From the NCBI GenBank assembly GCA_050262615.1, contig JBLNEL010000429.1:1-7777 (forward strand): a stretch of 7,777 bases of DNA, given 5' to 3'. Positions 1-6,664 of the stretch are shown here, one piece after another. The position numbers and the translations under genes are program-made. Numbering within the stretch: position 1 is the first letter of the stretch; each line of letters begins with the position of its first letter. The notes beneath the pieces are model-generated. The model was not told the DNA's origin and did no database searches. It saw only the letters and a program-made list of their open reading frames with translations. Source of the stretch: JAUZPB01 sp050262615 (lineage in GTDB: Bacteria; Bacteroidota; Ignavibacteria; Ignavibacteriales; SURF-24).

Positions 1-808
1 CAGGACCTTCAAGATTTAATGCAAACTGCGTTGCTGATAATACTGCACTTCCGCTTAAGTGATCTGAATTTCCGTTACGCAGACTGATCTCGGTAACTGA
101 GGATATCTTATCCCCGTATAAAGAAGAAAACCCTCCTGCTGAAAAGTCAACCGACTTAACATAGTCCATATTTATAAAACTGTTTACACCCCCGGAATTA
201 ACCTGGCTTCCGAAATGATTAAGATTCGCAACCTCAAGTCCATCTATTATAAATAGGTTTTCTGCTGGACCCCCGCCCTTTACAACCAGATCATTATAAT
301 AATTCGTAAGCTGCGAAACTCCGGGAAGTATGGTGACAGACCTGACAACGTCTTCAAGATTGCCGGGAATTCTCTTAAGCCGGGAATTATCTAGACGCAG
401 CGAACCAGTAAATTCATTTAATTCACTTCGGTCATTGTCAGGCCTTATTGTTACTCCTGAAATCAGCGTCGGAATTTCATAAAGACTGAAATTCTCAACC
501 GTTATCTGACCTGATATCCTGATATTATCTCTTACTATTGACTTATAACCTATTAATGATACTGATATGCTGTAAATACCCCGTGGTATATTCTCAATTG
601 AGTAGATGCCGTTTGTATCACTTATAGCACCATATGTTGTCCCGGCAATTTTTATCGTTGCCTGCACCAGCGGTCTTTGTGTAAGTGAGTCTGTGATTTT
701 CCCCCGGATTGTACAATCGGAGAGCGGGAACTGGACAGAATTAATGAATAATTGGAAAAATAACAGAGAAAATAAAAACTGCAGCCGGGAGGATTTGATT
801 CCAGCCAA
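1..808 (-). CDS. TonB-dependent receptor, N-terminal part (cut by window edge)
   Basis: The frame is open from the TTG at 808 to the window edge, giving about 269 residues with no stop. It encodes a hydrophobic signal peptide (about residues 10-25), a carboxypeptidase-regulatory-like beta-sandwich (about 33-110, with GAISDTNGIY and a GYK end), then a TonB plug domain (about 145-245) with KGGGPAENLF at 177-186 and GDKISSVTE near its end. It should sit in the outer membrane and move a ligand into the periplasm using TonB energy; the ligand is unknown. The barrel lies outside the window. The TTG is chosen because it follows AAAGGGG by 8 bases and an in-frame stop lies just upstream (836-838). 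The only nearby ATG (827) is in another frame that ends after 28 codons. It is a paralogue of the gene at 1065-3386, about 70% identical over roughly 85 plug residues by hand count. Confidence 0.88.
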   Translation of the reverse strand, partial: MAGIKSSRLQFLFSLLFFQLFINSVQFPLSDCTIRGKITDSLTQRPLVQATIKIAGTTYGAISDTNGIYSIENIPRGIYSISVSLIGYKSIVRDNIRISGQITVENFSLYEIPTLISGVTIRPDNDRSELNEFTGSLRLDNSRLKRIPGNLEDVVRSVTILPGVSQLTNYYNDLVVKGGGPAENLFIIDGLEVANLNHFGSQVNSGGVNSFINMDYVKSVDFSAGGFSSLYGDKISSVTEISLRNGNSDHLSGSAVLSATQFALNLEGP

Positions 809-816
809 ACTGAACG

Positions 817-823
817 CCCCTTT
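817..823 (-). promoter_or_regulatory. Ribosome binding site fixing the TTG start of receptor 1
   Basis: On the minus strand AAAGGGG lies 8 bases before the TTG at 808-806. This decides the start, because the receptor frame has no ATG between the upstream stop codon and the signal peptide. Confidence 0.6.
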
Positions 824-914
824 CCATATCGTATCTTAATGCAAATCATAAATGCCAAATCTGAAAATTCACCTTATCTGACTGTCCAATTAGCAGAAAA
901 TAGTAACTATTTAT

Positions 915-942
915 ATGTTAGAAAATAAATGGAAAGTGTCAA
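915..942 (-). promoter_or_regulatory. Possible promoter of receptor 1
   Basis: In the 256-base gap between the two receptors, the minus strand has TTGACA (942-937), 16 bases, then TAACAT (920-915). This resembles a sigma-70 promoter and would give a leader of about 100 bases before the TTG start. It does not match the Bacteroidota TTTG / TAnnTTTG consensus. In such AT-rich DNA a match like this can arise by chance. The alternative is read-through from the upstream receptor, after which I see no clear terminator. Confidence 0.3.
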
Positions 943-1064
943 TTGATTGGTGTCAAAGCGTAAATTATTTTTATAGTTCTTAGGTAAAGTTTTTTTATAC
1001 TGCCGAATAAAACTAATTAGATAAAAAAAAGTAAGTTCCCACAAAAAAAACGTTGTGCTCTGTA

Positions 1065-3386
1065 TCATAATTCAAGGGTTATGCCTAGTGAAGGCACTAC
1101 TCCCAGGACTGGATCATCTGCAATTTTGTTTTCCCTTCTGTCCCATCTTAAAAATGTTCGGACCTTGTTGTTATAAATATTCTGAATATCCAGAAATGCC
1201 CTGATTTTCCATGCATTCATAACCCACTTTCTGTCAATCCGTATATCAAGATAGTGCTGATCTTCCATTCTTGCCGAGTTGTACCTTTCTACCCTCTGAA
1301 GACCATTCTCCTCAAATGGAGTAAATGGAATTCCTGATGCATATCTGAATTTCAGATCTATTTCCCAGTTTTCATTCAGAATATATCCGCTGGTCAGTAT
1401 GAAGTTCCAGGCCTGATCGTAACTTCCTGGATATTCAATTCGGTTTACTCCGCTGAATCTCGAATTACTGCAGGTCAGACTTATTGAACCCCAGAGCGGT
1501 CTGTCTTGTGAAATCGTCCTAAGATGTATTTCCACCCCTTTCGAAACCCCGTTCCCTGCACTAATCATCGGATCCAGTCCAATGCCGCAGAAATTATCGT
1601 CTGCTCCTGAAAACCCGGCTCCGGCATTTAACATTACAAGATATGGCCGTGTTATACTTGCCGGATAATCTGAATACTTTTTAAGAAATCCGCCCAGAGT
1701 AATACTTATCAGGTCTTTAATGTTGTGTCCAAAACTTATATGCATCTGACTGCATTTTATATTCTTAAGTGACTTGCCTGCATTATCAGCAAGCCATAAA
1801 TATTCAGGAGACTGCCTGTATATTCCATATGTAAACATTACTTTATCTGAGGGAGAGATTATGTAATTGAGACTTATTCTTGGCGAAATCGGAAAGCCAT
1901 CTTGAAGAGCATTAAAATAATCACCCCGAAGACCAAACGAAATTCTTAGATTCTTTCCAATTGACTGATTAAATTGTAAAGATAAACCGGCTTTAAAGTA
2001 ATCGCTGTCTGCACAAAGTGAATCGATCCTGAGCGTCTCACTAAACGTCGTGGAGAAACAGTTCAGCTTTAAAGTTGTATAATAATTAATAAACTTTGCT
2101 GATGCACTAAAACTTAATTCACTTTCAGGCGCAATCCTGATAGTTGAGTTAAGCTTAATTGTATTTTCAGTTTCACTGGATTTATTCAGGAAAACAATAT
2201 TGGGAACAGTCTGATGATGAGTAATGCTTTTACTTAAGCTAATGTTAAAATATCCATCCCCAAATGTATTCGAGTAATTAATTCCTGCAATAATATTATC
2301 CTGATCACCCGCAAAAGCCCGTGGATATTGATTATAAGCATCTGTCTGGTTCTTGAAGAATTTAATTTTATCAAGTACTCCGATAAATAAAAACGATATA
2401 CTGCTGTTATCGTTCAGCCGTGAATTTATCTTGCCGAATATATCATAATACTGCGGAGCAAATTTAAAACCATAGAATTTGAAGACCAGATCAAGATAAC
2501 TTCTTCTCGCTGAGAAAATATATGTTGTATTTTTATTCAGCGGTCCGTCAAAATTCAACGCAAACTGCGTTGCTGATAATATAACTTTTGACCTTTGATT
2601 CTCCTTATTGCCATTCATCATTTCCACTTCAGTTACAGAAGATATCTTGTCTCCAAATAATGATGGAAATCCGCTTGAGGAAAAACCTGCTGATTTAACA
2701 AAGTCCATGTTGATAAAACTCGTCATGCCGCCGGCATTCGATAGACTCCCGAAATGATTTATATTGGTAAGCTCAATGCCGTCTACAACAAACAGGTTTT
2801 CAGCTGGACCGCCGCCTTTAACGATCAGATCATTATGATAATTGCTGATCTGTGCTACTCCGGGATGAATAGAAACTGACTTTATTACATCATCCAGATT
2901 GCCCGAAATTCTTTGCATCTGAAAATTATCTAGCTTATGCGACCCTGTATGATCACTTGTTCCTTCCTGAGGTTTAATAACTACACCCGGCATTATGGCC
3001 TGAGTCTCTTCCAGAGAAATATTTTCAGTTTCTTCAGCTCCTTTTGCATCAATTGAGTTTTTTCTGAACGTTTTATAGCCTACACAAGTGGCTTCCAGAT
3101 CGTATGTCCCCTGAGGTATATTCTTTATCAGATAATATCCGTTCGTGTCACTAATAGCTCCGTAGAGCGTCCCGGCAAGCTTTATTGTAGCTAGCCTGAG
3201 CGGCTTCGATGTCGCTGAATCTGTGATAAATCCCCTGATAGCGGTGCTTTGGGCAAAAGAAATGCTATGAGAAAAAATCCCGATGAAAATAATGAGTTTT
3301 AGTAGCCACGGCAATGCTGCGGAACATGCCTGCAAACCAGAACTTTTGCAACAAAATAGCCGCAGCAAACAAGTGCAAATTTCCAT
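1065..3386 (-). CDS. TonB-dependent receptor with carboxypeptidase-regulatory-like domain
   Basis: Complete 773-residue outer-membrane receptor. A hydrophobic signal stretch (about 26-40) ends at SFAQ, with likely cleavage near residue 45. A carboxypeptidase-regulatory-like domain follows (about 48-128), then the plug (about 157-260) with KGGGPAENLF at 190-199, a DG motif at 202-203 and SLFGDKISSVTEV at 242-254. A long aromatic-rich alternating region, the predicted 22-strand barrel, fills the rest. The family imports or binds ligands with TonB/ExbBD energy; the ligand cannot be read from sequence. No SusD-like lipoprotein is next to it, so a SusCD glycan system is not supported here. Odd points: the ATG has no clear Shine-Dalgarno, the first 24 residues contain five cysteines ahead of the signal peptide, and the protein ends in Leu rather than the usual aromatic residue. 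In-frame TTG codons at 18 and 25 are alternative starts. Confidence 0.9.
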   Translation of the reverse strand: MEICTCLLRLFCCKSSGLQACSAALPWLLKLIIFIGIFSHSISFAQSTAIRGFITDSATSKPLRLATIKLAGTLYGAISDTNGYYLIKNIPQGTYDLEATCVGYKTFRKNSIDAKGAEETENISLEETQAIMPGVVIKPQEGTSDHTGSHKLDNFQMQRISGNLDDVIKSVSIHPGVAQISNYHNDLIVKGGGPAENLFVVDGIELTNINHFGSLSNAGGMTSFINMDFVKSAGFSSSGFPSLFGDKISSVTEVEMMNGNKENQRSKVILSATQFALNFDGPLNKNTTYIFSARRSYLDLVFKFYGFKFAPQYYDIFGKINSRLNDNSSISFLFIGVLDKIKFFKNQTDAYNQYPRAFAGDQDNIIAGINYSNTFGDGYFNISLSKSITHHQTVPNIVFLNKSSETENTIKLNSTIRIAPESELSFSASAKFINYYTTLKLNCFSTTFSETLRIDSLCADSDYFKAGLSLQFNQSIGKNLRISFGLRGDYFNALQDGFPISPRISLNYIISPSDKVMFTYGIYRQSPEYLWLADNAGKSLKNIKCSQMHISFGHNIKDLISITLGGFLKKYSDYPASITRPYLVMLNAGAGFSGADDNFCGIGLDPMISAGNGVSKGVEIHLRTISQDRPLWGSISLTCSNSRFSGVNRIEYPGSYDQAWNFILTSGYILNENWEIDLKFRYASGIPFTPFEENGLQRVERYNSARMEDQHYLDIRIDRKWVMNAWKIRAFLDIQNIYNNKVRTFLRWDRRENKIADDPVLGVVPSLGITLEL

Positions 3387-3425
3387 GTTTTGAATTCAGG
3401 TAATTTCAGTTTCAAATTTTAGCTC

Positions 3426-3459
3426 GCAATATAGAAAATATCTTCTGAGAAGTCCCAAT
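3426..3459 (-). promoter_or_regulatory. Weak candidate promoter of receptor 2
   Basis: On the minus strand TATATTGC (3433-3426) resembles the Bacteroidota -7 element TAnnTTTG. ATTG (3459-3456) lies 22 bases upstream, slightly farther than the usual 19-21. Read as sigma-70, it is TTGGGA, 19 bases, TATATT. The spacer carries the CTTCT-G-AGAAG palindrome, which could be an operator. Neither element is a full match. Confidence 0.25.
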
Positions 3460-3465
3460 CATTTT

Positions 3466-3584
3466 TTGCATTTTTTAATTATATCCAGAAGAATTTTGCA
3501 TGAGTTAAATTTTTTAACTGTTGCATTTTTCAACATCATGGAATTAAAATTTTGCACCAGTAAAATTATTTAATTTTTGTTGCG
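3466..3584 (-). repeat. Five spaced TGCAA-type repeats upstream of receptor 2
   Basis: On the minus strand, units starting at 3584, 3556, 3525, 3500 and 3470 read CGCAACA, TGCAAAA, TGCAACA, TGCAAAA and TGCAAAA. Steps are 28, 31, 25 and 30 bases. They lie just upstream of the candidate promoter, where activator sites would be expected. The spacer sequences are not conserved and the DNA is AT-rich, so a chance cluster is possible. Confidence 0.35.
3503..3519. repeat. Palindrome AGTTAAA-TTT-TTTAACT
   Basis: Perfect 7-bp inverted repeat with a 3-base centre, inside the TGCAA repeat cluster. Its size and symmetry suit a dimeric regulator's operator, but it is AT-rich and no regulator gene is visible nearby. 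Confidence 0.35.
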
Positions 3585-3735
3585 TTAAATGTTTTTATAT
3601 TTTTCTGTATTTCATTTTGTTATAATGACTTCTGAGGAAACTTAGAACTAATTTATAAGTTATTATTTATGAGGAATTTTGGGCTTTTTAAGATATTTAA
3701 TTCGATATGCTGAATTGCAGAGTTAAATTAAGAAC

Positions 3736-3780
3736 AAAAAAAAGGCACCCGGTGCATTAAAATAATGCTGCCGGATGCCG
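3736..3780 (-). terminator. Intrinsic terminator of the sigma factor gene
   Basis: On the minus strand GGCATCCGG pairs with CCGGGTGCC (one G-U pair), and after a small asymmetric bulge GCATT pairs with AATGC across an AT-rich loop. Eight Ts follow immediately (3743-3736). It starts about 54 bases after the rpoD stop codon. The plus-strand side has no U tract, so it should work mainly in one direction and shields the receptor genes from rpoD read-through. Confidence 0.9.
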
Positions 3781-3833
3781 TATGCTTCTATAAATAAATT
3801 ATTCGGAGTCAGACGAAAAAATAAGGACCAAAA

Positions 3834-4691
3834 TCAGCCTAAATATGTCATTAAATTCTTGCTTTCTGATGCGTGTCTTAACCTGCGGATCGCTTTTTCC
3901 TTGATCTGCCTTACTCTTTCCCTTGTTAAATTAAGCTTCTCACCCAGATCTTCAAGCGTAAGACAGGTTTCTGTACCTATTCCAAAATAATATTTCAGTA
4001 CTGTGGCCTCCCTTTCAGACAAAGTGGAAAGTACTCTTTCAATCTCTTCTTTTAATGATTCGGACATAAGCGTGTGATCTGGTGTCGGCTGCTGGTCGTT
4101 AGGTATAACATCAAGAAGATTGTTGCTGTCCTCACCGCCTGCAAATGGAGCATCCACTGAAACCTGACGCCCGGAGATCTCCATTGCGTATTTGACTTCA
4201 TCAACATCCATATCAAGTTCTTTTGCCAACTCTTCAGGACTGGGATCTCTTTCGTAAGTCTGCTCAAGGTTATTAAATGCCTTCGAAATTTTGTTTAACG
4301 ACCCGATCCTGTTCAAAGGTAAACGTACTATTCGCGAGTGCTCCGCCAGAGCTTGTAAGATCGATTGCCTTATCCACCATACCGCATAAGAGATAAACTT
4401 AAAACCTTTGGTTTCATCGAACCTTTTGGCGGCTTTTATAAGTCCAAGATTACCTTCGTTTATCAGATCACCAAGTGATAACCCCTGATTTTGATATTGT
4501 TTGGCTACAGAAACCACGAACCTAAGGTTAGCCTGTACAAGCTTCTCCAGCGCCCGCTGGTCACCTTTCTTTATCCTGATGGCTAACTCTACTTCATCGC
4601 TTGCATTTAAAAGGTCTACCTTCCCAATCTCCTGTAAATATTTATCTAATGATTGACTTTCACGATAGGTAAATTGCTTGGCTAATTTCAC
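3834..4691 (-). CDS. rpoD: RNA polymerase primary sigma factor, RpoD/SigA type
   Basis: Complete 285-residue sigma factor that directs core RNA polymerase to housekeeping promoters. Region 1.2 lies at about 12-44 (DKYLQEIGKVDLL). Region 2 at about 49-118 includes NLRFVVSVAKQYQNQGLSL and YAVWWIRQSI (102-111), used in core binding, -10 recognition and melting. Region 3 spans about 128-203. Region 4 (about 218-272) carries the helix-turn-helix LTLEDLGEKLNLTRERVRQI for the -35 element. There is no region 1.1 and the protein is short, as is usual for the primary sigma factor of Bacteroidota and relatives. The start is GTG, supported by AGGAG 8 bases upstream. It stands alone with its own terminator. 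An additional primary-like paralogue is possible if the genome has more than one such gene, but conservation of all regions favours the housekeeping factor. Confidence 0.95.
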   Translation of the reverse strand: MKLAKQFTYRESQSLDKYLQEIGKVDLLNASDEVELAIRIKKGDQRALEKLVQANLRFVVSVAKQYQNQGLSLGDLINEGNLGLIKAAKRFDETKGFKFISYAVWWIRQSILQALAEHSRIVRLPLNRIGSLNKISKAFNNLEQTYERDPSPEELAKELDMDVDEVKYAMEISGRQVSVDAPFAGGEDSNNLLDVIPNDQQPTPDHTLMSESLKEEIERVLSTLSEREATVLKYYFGIGTETCLTLEDLGEKLNLTRERVRQIKEKAIRRLRHASESKNLMTYLG

Positions 4692-4699
4692 TTTATCAA

Positions 4700-4704
4700 C
4701 TCCT
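4700..4704 (-). promoter_or_regulatory. Ribosome binding site of rpoD (GTG start)
   Basis: AGGAG on the minus strand, 8 bases before the GTG at 4691-4689. It supports the non-ATG start; no ATG in this frame is nearby. Confidence 0.75.
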
Positions 4705-4726
4705 GCTTATTTATGCGTATCTTAAT

Positions 4727-4754
4727 AATATAGTTTAAATTTTAATATATCCAA
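4727..4754 (-). promoter_or_regulatory. Possible promoter of rpoD
   Basis: On the minus strand TTGGAT (4754-4749), 16 bases, then TATATT (4732-4727). A start near 4720 would give a leader of about 30 bases that includes the AGGAG. The position is sensible but the match is only moderate. Confidence 0.35.
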
Positions 4755-5162
4755 CTGAATTTTTTTGACTTCAGCAATCATATAACTAACCATTCTACCA
4801 CACATAAGGGTAAAAGTTTCATTAAAGAACTTCAATAGCGTGAAAAATTGCGGACTTTTTAACTTATCTCCCTAAAGAAGCAGTATCCTGCAGTATTATG
4901 GTTTGTTTGTATCTCAATTTTTATCTTGTTTAATTACAAACGCGGTTTTTATCCGGAGAATTCCAGAGAATTAAAATAAATTGCAGGTGTGATGAAAATT
5001 TGCCCTCTTCTAAACCATTTTCATTATAATATGTTTTATTTTCTGCAGATTTCACTTTTTATTTCTCCGGTTTTTATTCTTTTTACCTCTTATCACCCCC
5101 CTTTTCTGAAAATTTAATCAATATTAGCTCCTATTAATTGGATATTTACTCCCGTTTTTGAA

Positions 5163-5193
5163 TTTGTTTTTTCTTATAAATATCCTATTTTTA
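5163..5193 (+). promoter_or_regulatory. Bacteroidota-type promoter of the aldo/keto reductase
   Basis: TTTG (5163-5166), 19 bases, then TATTTTTA (5186-5193). This matches the TTTG / TAnnTTTG consensus at all but the last base, with correct spacing. Transcription from about 5199 gives a short leader of about 30 bases containing the GGAGG site. It is the type of promoter that the sigma factor encoded next door would be expected to read. Confidence 0.5.
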
Positions 5194-5217
5194 CTTTAAA
5201 TTGAAAATAATTTGAAT

Positions 5218-5222
5218 GGAGG
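5218..5222 (+). promoter_or_regulatory. Ribosome binding site fixing the TTG start of the reductase
   Basis: GGAGG lies 7 bases before the TTG at 5230. The longer frame from the TTG at 5212 would translate through this site and add six residues that the family does not have, so 5230 is preferred. Confidence 0.8.
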
Positions 5223-5229
5223 CATAAAC

Positions 5230-6198
5230 TTGATCTATAAAAATATTCTCAGAACAGGTGAGATGATTTCAATGATTGGATTCGGCTGCTGGGGTATAGG
5301 AAAATCAATGTGGATAGGAGCTGAAGATTATGAGTCGAAAAAAACACTTCTGAGAGCTGCACGTGAGGGTATAAACCTTTTTGATACAGCTTTGGTTTAT
5401 GGAAACGGCCATAGCGAGGAGCTTGTTGGTGAAGCTGAAAAGGAATCCAGAAATTTATTCTTTATTGCTACAAAGGTCCCTTCTATGAAATATGAGTGGC
5501 CGGCTTCAGATAATTCATCTATTGAGGACTCTTTTCCTTACGATCATATAATCAAAAGTACTGAACAGAGCCTCAGAAACCTTAAGCGCGATTACATCGA
5601 TCTGCAGCAGTTTCATGTGTGGAATGATAAATGGGCTGACAGGGATGAATGGAAGGAAGCAGTCTATCAGCTGAAGAAAAGCGGTAAGGTAAAATATTTC
5701 GGGATATCTATAAACGACCATCAGCCCTGGAACGGTATTGAAGCTGGAAAAACTGGACTTGTTGACTTTTACCAGGTAATCTTCAATATATTCGACCAAT
5801 CCCCGACTGATGAGCTATTCCGGTTCTGCAAAGAAAATAAGATCAGCATTCTTGCACGTGTCCCTTTTGACGAAGGAAGCCTTACTGGAAATATTAATGA
5901 GAATACACAGTTCCCTGAGGGTGATTTCAGAAACAATTACTTCAGAGGCGACAGAAAAAAAGAAGTGGCTGAAAGAGTTGCACGAATTACCGATGATGTA
6001 AAAGACGAGACCGAAAGCGTAGCTGAAGCTGCTCTGAGATATATACTTAGCTTTAAAGAAGTAACTTCCGTTATCCCTGGAATGAGAAGTGAGAAGAACC
6101 TTTTAGCAAATATTAAAAGTGTAAAAAAAGGACCGCTTTCACCTGAGCTTATCGAAAAATTAAAGACTCATAGATGGGTAAGAAATTACTATAAGTAA
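5230..6198 (+). CDS. Aldo/keto reductase
   Basis: A 322-residue soluble (beta/alpha)8-barrel oxidoreductase, expected to reduce aldehydes or ketones with NADPH in the cytoplasm. The catalytic tetrad is complete: Asp52 and Tyr57 in NLFDTALVYG, Lys82 in ATK and His129 in QQFH. The nucleotide phosphate-binding motif is at the C-terminus (IPGMRS 282-287, with Asn294). The N-terminus MIYKNILRTGEMISMIGFG is the usual family start. Length is normal for the group that includes YhdN/IolS-like reductases. The natural substrate cannot be told from sequence. The start is TTG at 5230, set by GGAGG 7 bases upstream. It is a single-gene unit with a Bacteroidota-type promoter in front and a hairpin 19 bases after its stop. 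Confidence 0.95.
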   Translation: MIYKNILRTGEMISMIGFGCWGIGKSMWIGAEDYESKKTLLRAAREGINLFDTALVYGNGHSEELVGEAEKESRNLFFIATKVPSMKYEWPASDNSSIEDSFPYDHIIKSTEQSLRNLKRDYIDLQQFHVWNDKWADRDEWKEAVYQLKKSGKVKYFGISINDHQPWNGIEAGKTGLVDFYQVIFNIFDQSPTDELFRFCKENKISILARVPFDEGSLTGNINENTQFPEGDFRNNYFRGDRKKEVAERVARITDDVKDETESVAEAALRYILSFKEVTSVIPGMRSEKNLLANIKSVKKGPLSPELIEKLKTHRWVRNYYK

Positions 6199-6216
6199 AA
6201 TCTGGAATTGTTTTGC

Positions 6217-6241
6217 CCAACGCCGGCTCTTCCGGCGTTGG
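6217..6241. terminator. Hairpin between convergent genes, probable bidirectional terminator
   Basis: A perfect 10-bp stem CCAACGCCGG / CCGGCGTTGG with a CTCTT loop begins 19 bases after the aldo/keto reductase stop and lies about 55 bases beyond the stop of the opposing small ORF. It is much more GC-rich than its surroundings. No T-run follows on either strand, so it is not a textbook intrinsic terminator. Its position suggests termination or 3'-end protection for both transcripts. Confidence 0.65.
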
Positions 6242-6296
6242 ACTGTCAATTATAAAAAGAATTTTAATCGAAATATCTGTCGGAAAAGGCCATCTG

Positions 6297-6545
6297 CTAT
6301 TCTTTAAACTCCAGTATCAGTTCGATCATATTCATATCCCTGTAGGAAACATCCAGTTCCTCAAGCGAAAGATTCATCTTATGCAGAATGAGATTCATTT
6401 CTTCAAGAATTATTTTAATGTCGCATGATAGGAATTCTATATCCTTTAACTGCTGGGCAAGTTTGTCGAGGGTTGAACCGATCTCGAAATATAAAGTATT
6501 TAATTCCTTGAGGAATCTGCCTTCTTCACTTATTAACAGGTCCAT
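6297..6545 (-). CDS. Small coiled-coil protein, unknown function
   Basis: An 82-residue ORF with GAGG 7 bases before its ATG, which argues that it is a real gene. The protein is almost entirely predicted amphipathic helix from about residue 5 to 78, rich in Leu, Ile, Met, Glu and Lys with heptad-like spacing (for example LDKLAQQLKDIEFL and LILHKMNLSLEEL). It has no signal peptide or membrane segment. I do not recognise a family. It may oligomerise or bind a partner, but that is only inference from shape. It converges on the aldo/keto reductase, shares the hairpin at 6217-6241, and diverges from the gene at 6877. The overlapping plus-strand frame starting near 6213 begins beside that hairpin, lacks a ribosome binding site, and is judged a shadow. 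Confidence 0.65.
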   Translation of the reverse strand: MDLLISEEGRFLKELNTLYFEIGSTLDKLAQQLKDIEFLSCDIKIILEEMNLILHKMNLSLEELDVSYRDMNMIELILEFKE

Positions 6546-6552
6546 CGGTTAA

Positions 6553-6556
6553 CCTC
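6553..6556 (-). promoter_or_regulatory. Ribosome binding site of the 82-residue ORF
   Basis: GAGG on the minus strand, 7 bases before the ATG at 6545-6543. It is the main evidence that this small ORF is translated. Confidence 0.55.
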
Positions 6557-6601
6557 ATAAATTTATTATAAGAAGGATAGAAATCAGAACCAGTCGACTT
6601 T

Positions 6602-6652
6602 ATTCCCCTTTTTTAGAGGGAATCCGGTTTGAATTTCCTGCTTAAGGGAAAT
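6602..6652 (+). repeat. Two adjacent 6-bp hairpins before a mini-ORF
   Basis: ATTCCC (6602-6607) pairs with GGGAAT (6618-6623), and ATTTCC (6633-6638) pairs with GGAAAT (6647-6652). Both stems are perfect but short, with loops of 10 and 8 bases. They sit directly before an AAGGAG site, like a structured leader. They could also be chance pairs. Confidence 0.3.
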
Positions 6653-6664
6653 CAAGGAGACACC

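Larger units (their letters stand above)
3387..3735. other. Intergenic region upstream of receptor 2
   Basis: This 349-base, very AT-rich stretch lies between the receptor start and the sigma-factor terminator. I see no convincing gene in it. It holds a weak minus-strand promoter candidate near the receptor, the CTTCT-G-AGAAG palindrome (3442-3452) inside that promoter's spacer, five TTGCA/TTGCG repeats and a 7-bp palindrome. The part from about 3590 to 3735 shows only AT-rich sequence. Confidence 0.6.
4692..5229. other. Divergent intergenic region between rpoD and the aldo/keto reductase
   Basis: This 538-base AT-rich stretch contains the promoters and ribosome binding sites of both divergent genes at its ends. 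I find no supported gene in the middle. Small structures seen are a direct repeat GCAGTAT at 4880-4886 and 4890-4896, an 8-bp inverted repeat ATGAAAAT/ATTTTCAT (4992-4999 and 5017-5024), and a pyrimidine-rich plus strand from about 5040 to 5105. Confidence 0.6.

Noticed and set aside
606..839. Plus-strand 77-codon frame antisense to receptor 1
   Set aside because: Antisense shadow of a conserved coding region, with no domain and no ribosome binding site.
652..858. Minus-strand 68-codon frame over the start of receptor 1
   Set aside because: It lies in another frame over the signal peptide and first domain of the receptor, whose own frame is clearly coding by homology to the paralogue.
1021..1064. 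Possible terminator after receptor 2 (CACAA...TTGTG around a T-run)
   Set aside because: The stem is only 5 bp and the T-run lies in the loop, so it does not look like a working intrinsic terminator.
4052..4267. Minus-strand 71-codon frame inside the sigma factor gene
   Set aside because: Out-of-frame shadow of region 3 of the sigma factor.
4775..4802. tRNA-like stretch on the minus strand (GGTAGAATGGTTAG)
   Set aside because: It recalls a D-arm, but there is no T-loop, no anticodon stem and no closing acceptor stem around it.
4953..5070. Inverted repeat CCGGAGAA / TTCTCCGG about 100 bases apart
   Set aside because: Perfect over 8 bases but widely spaced, and it does not extend; expected by chance in a window of this size.
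6213..6428. Plus-strand 71-codon frame over the terminator hairpin and the small coiled-coil ORF
   Set aside because: It starts at a TTG beside the hairpin without a ribosome binding site, while the opposing frame has a GAGG site and a coherent coiled-coil composition.
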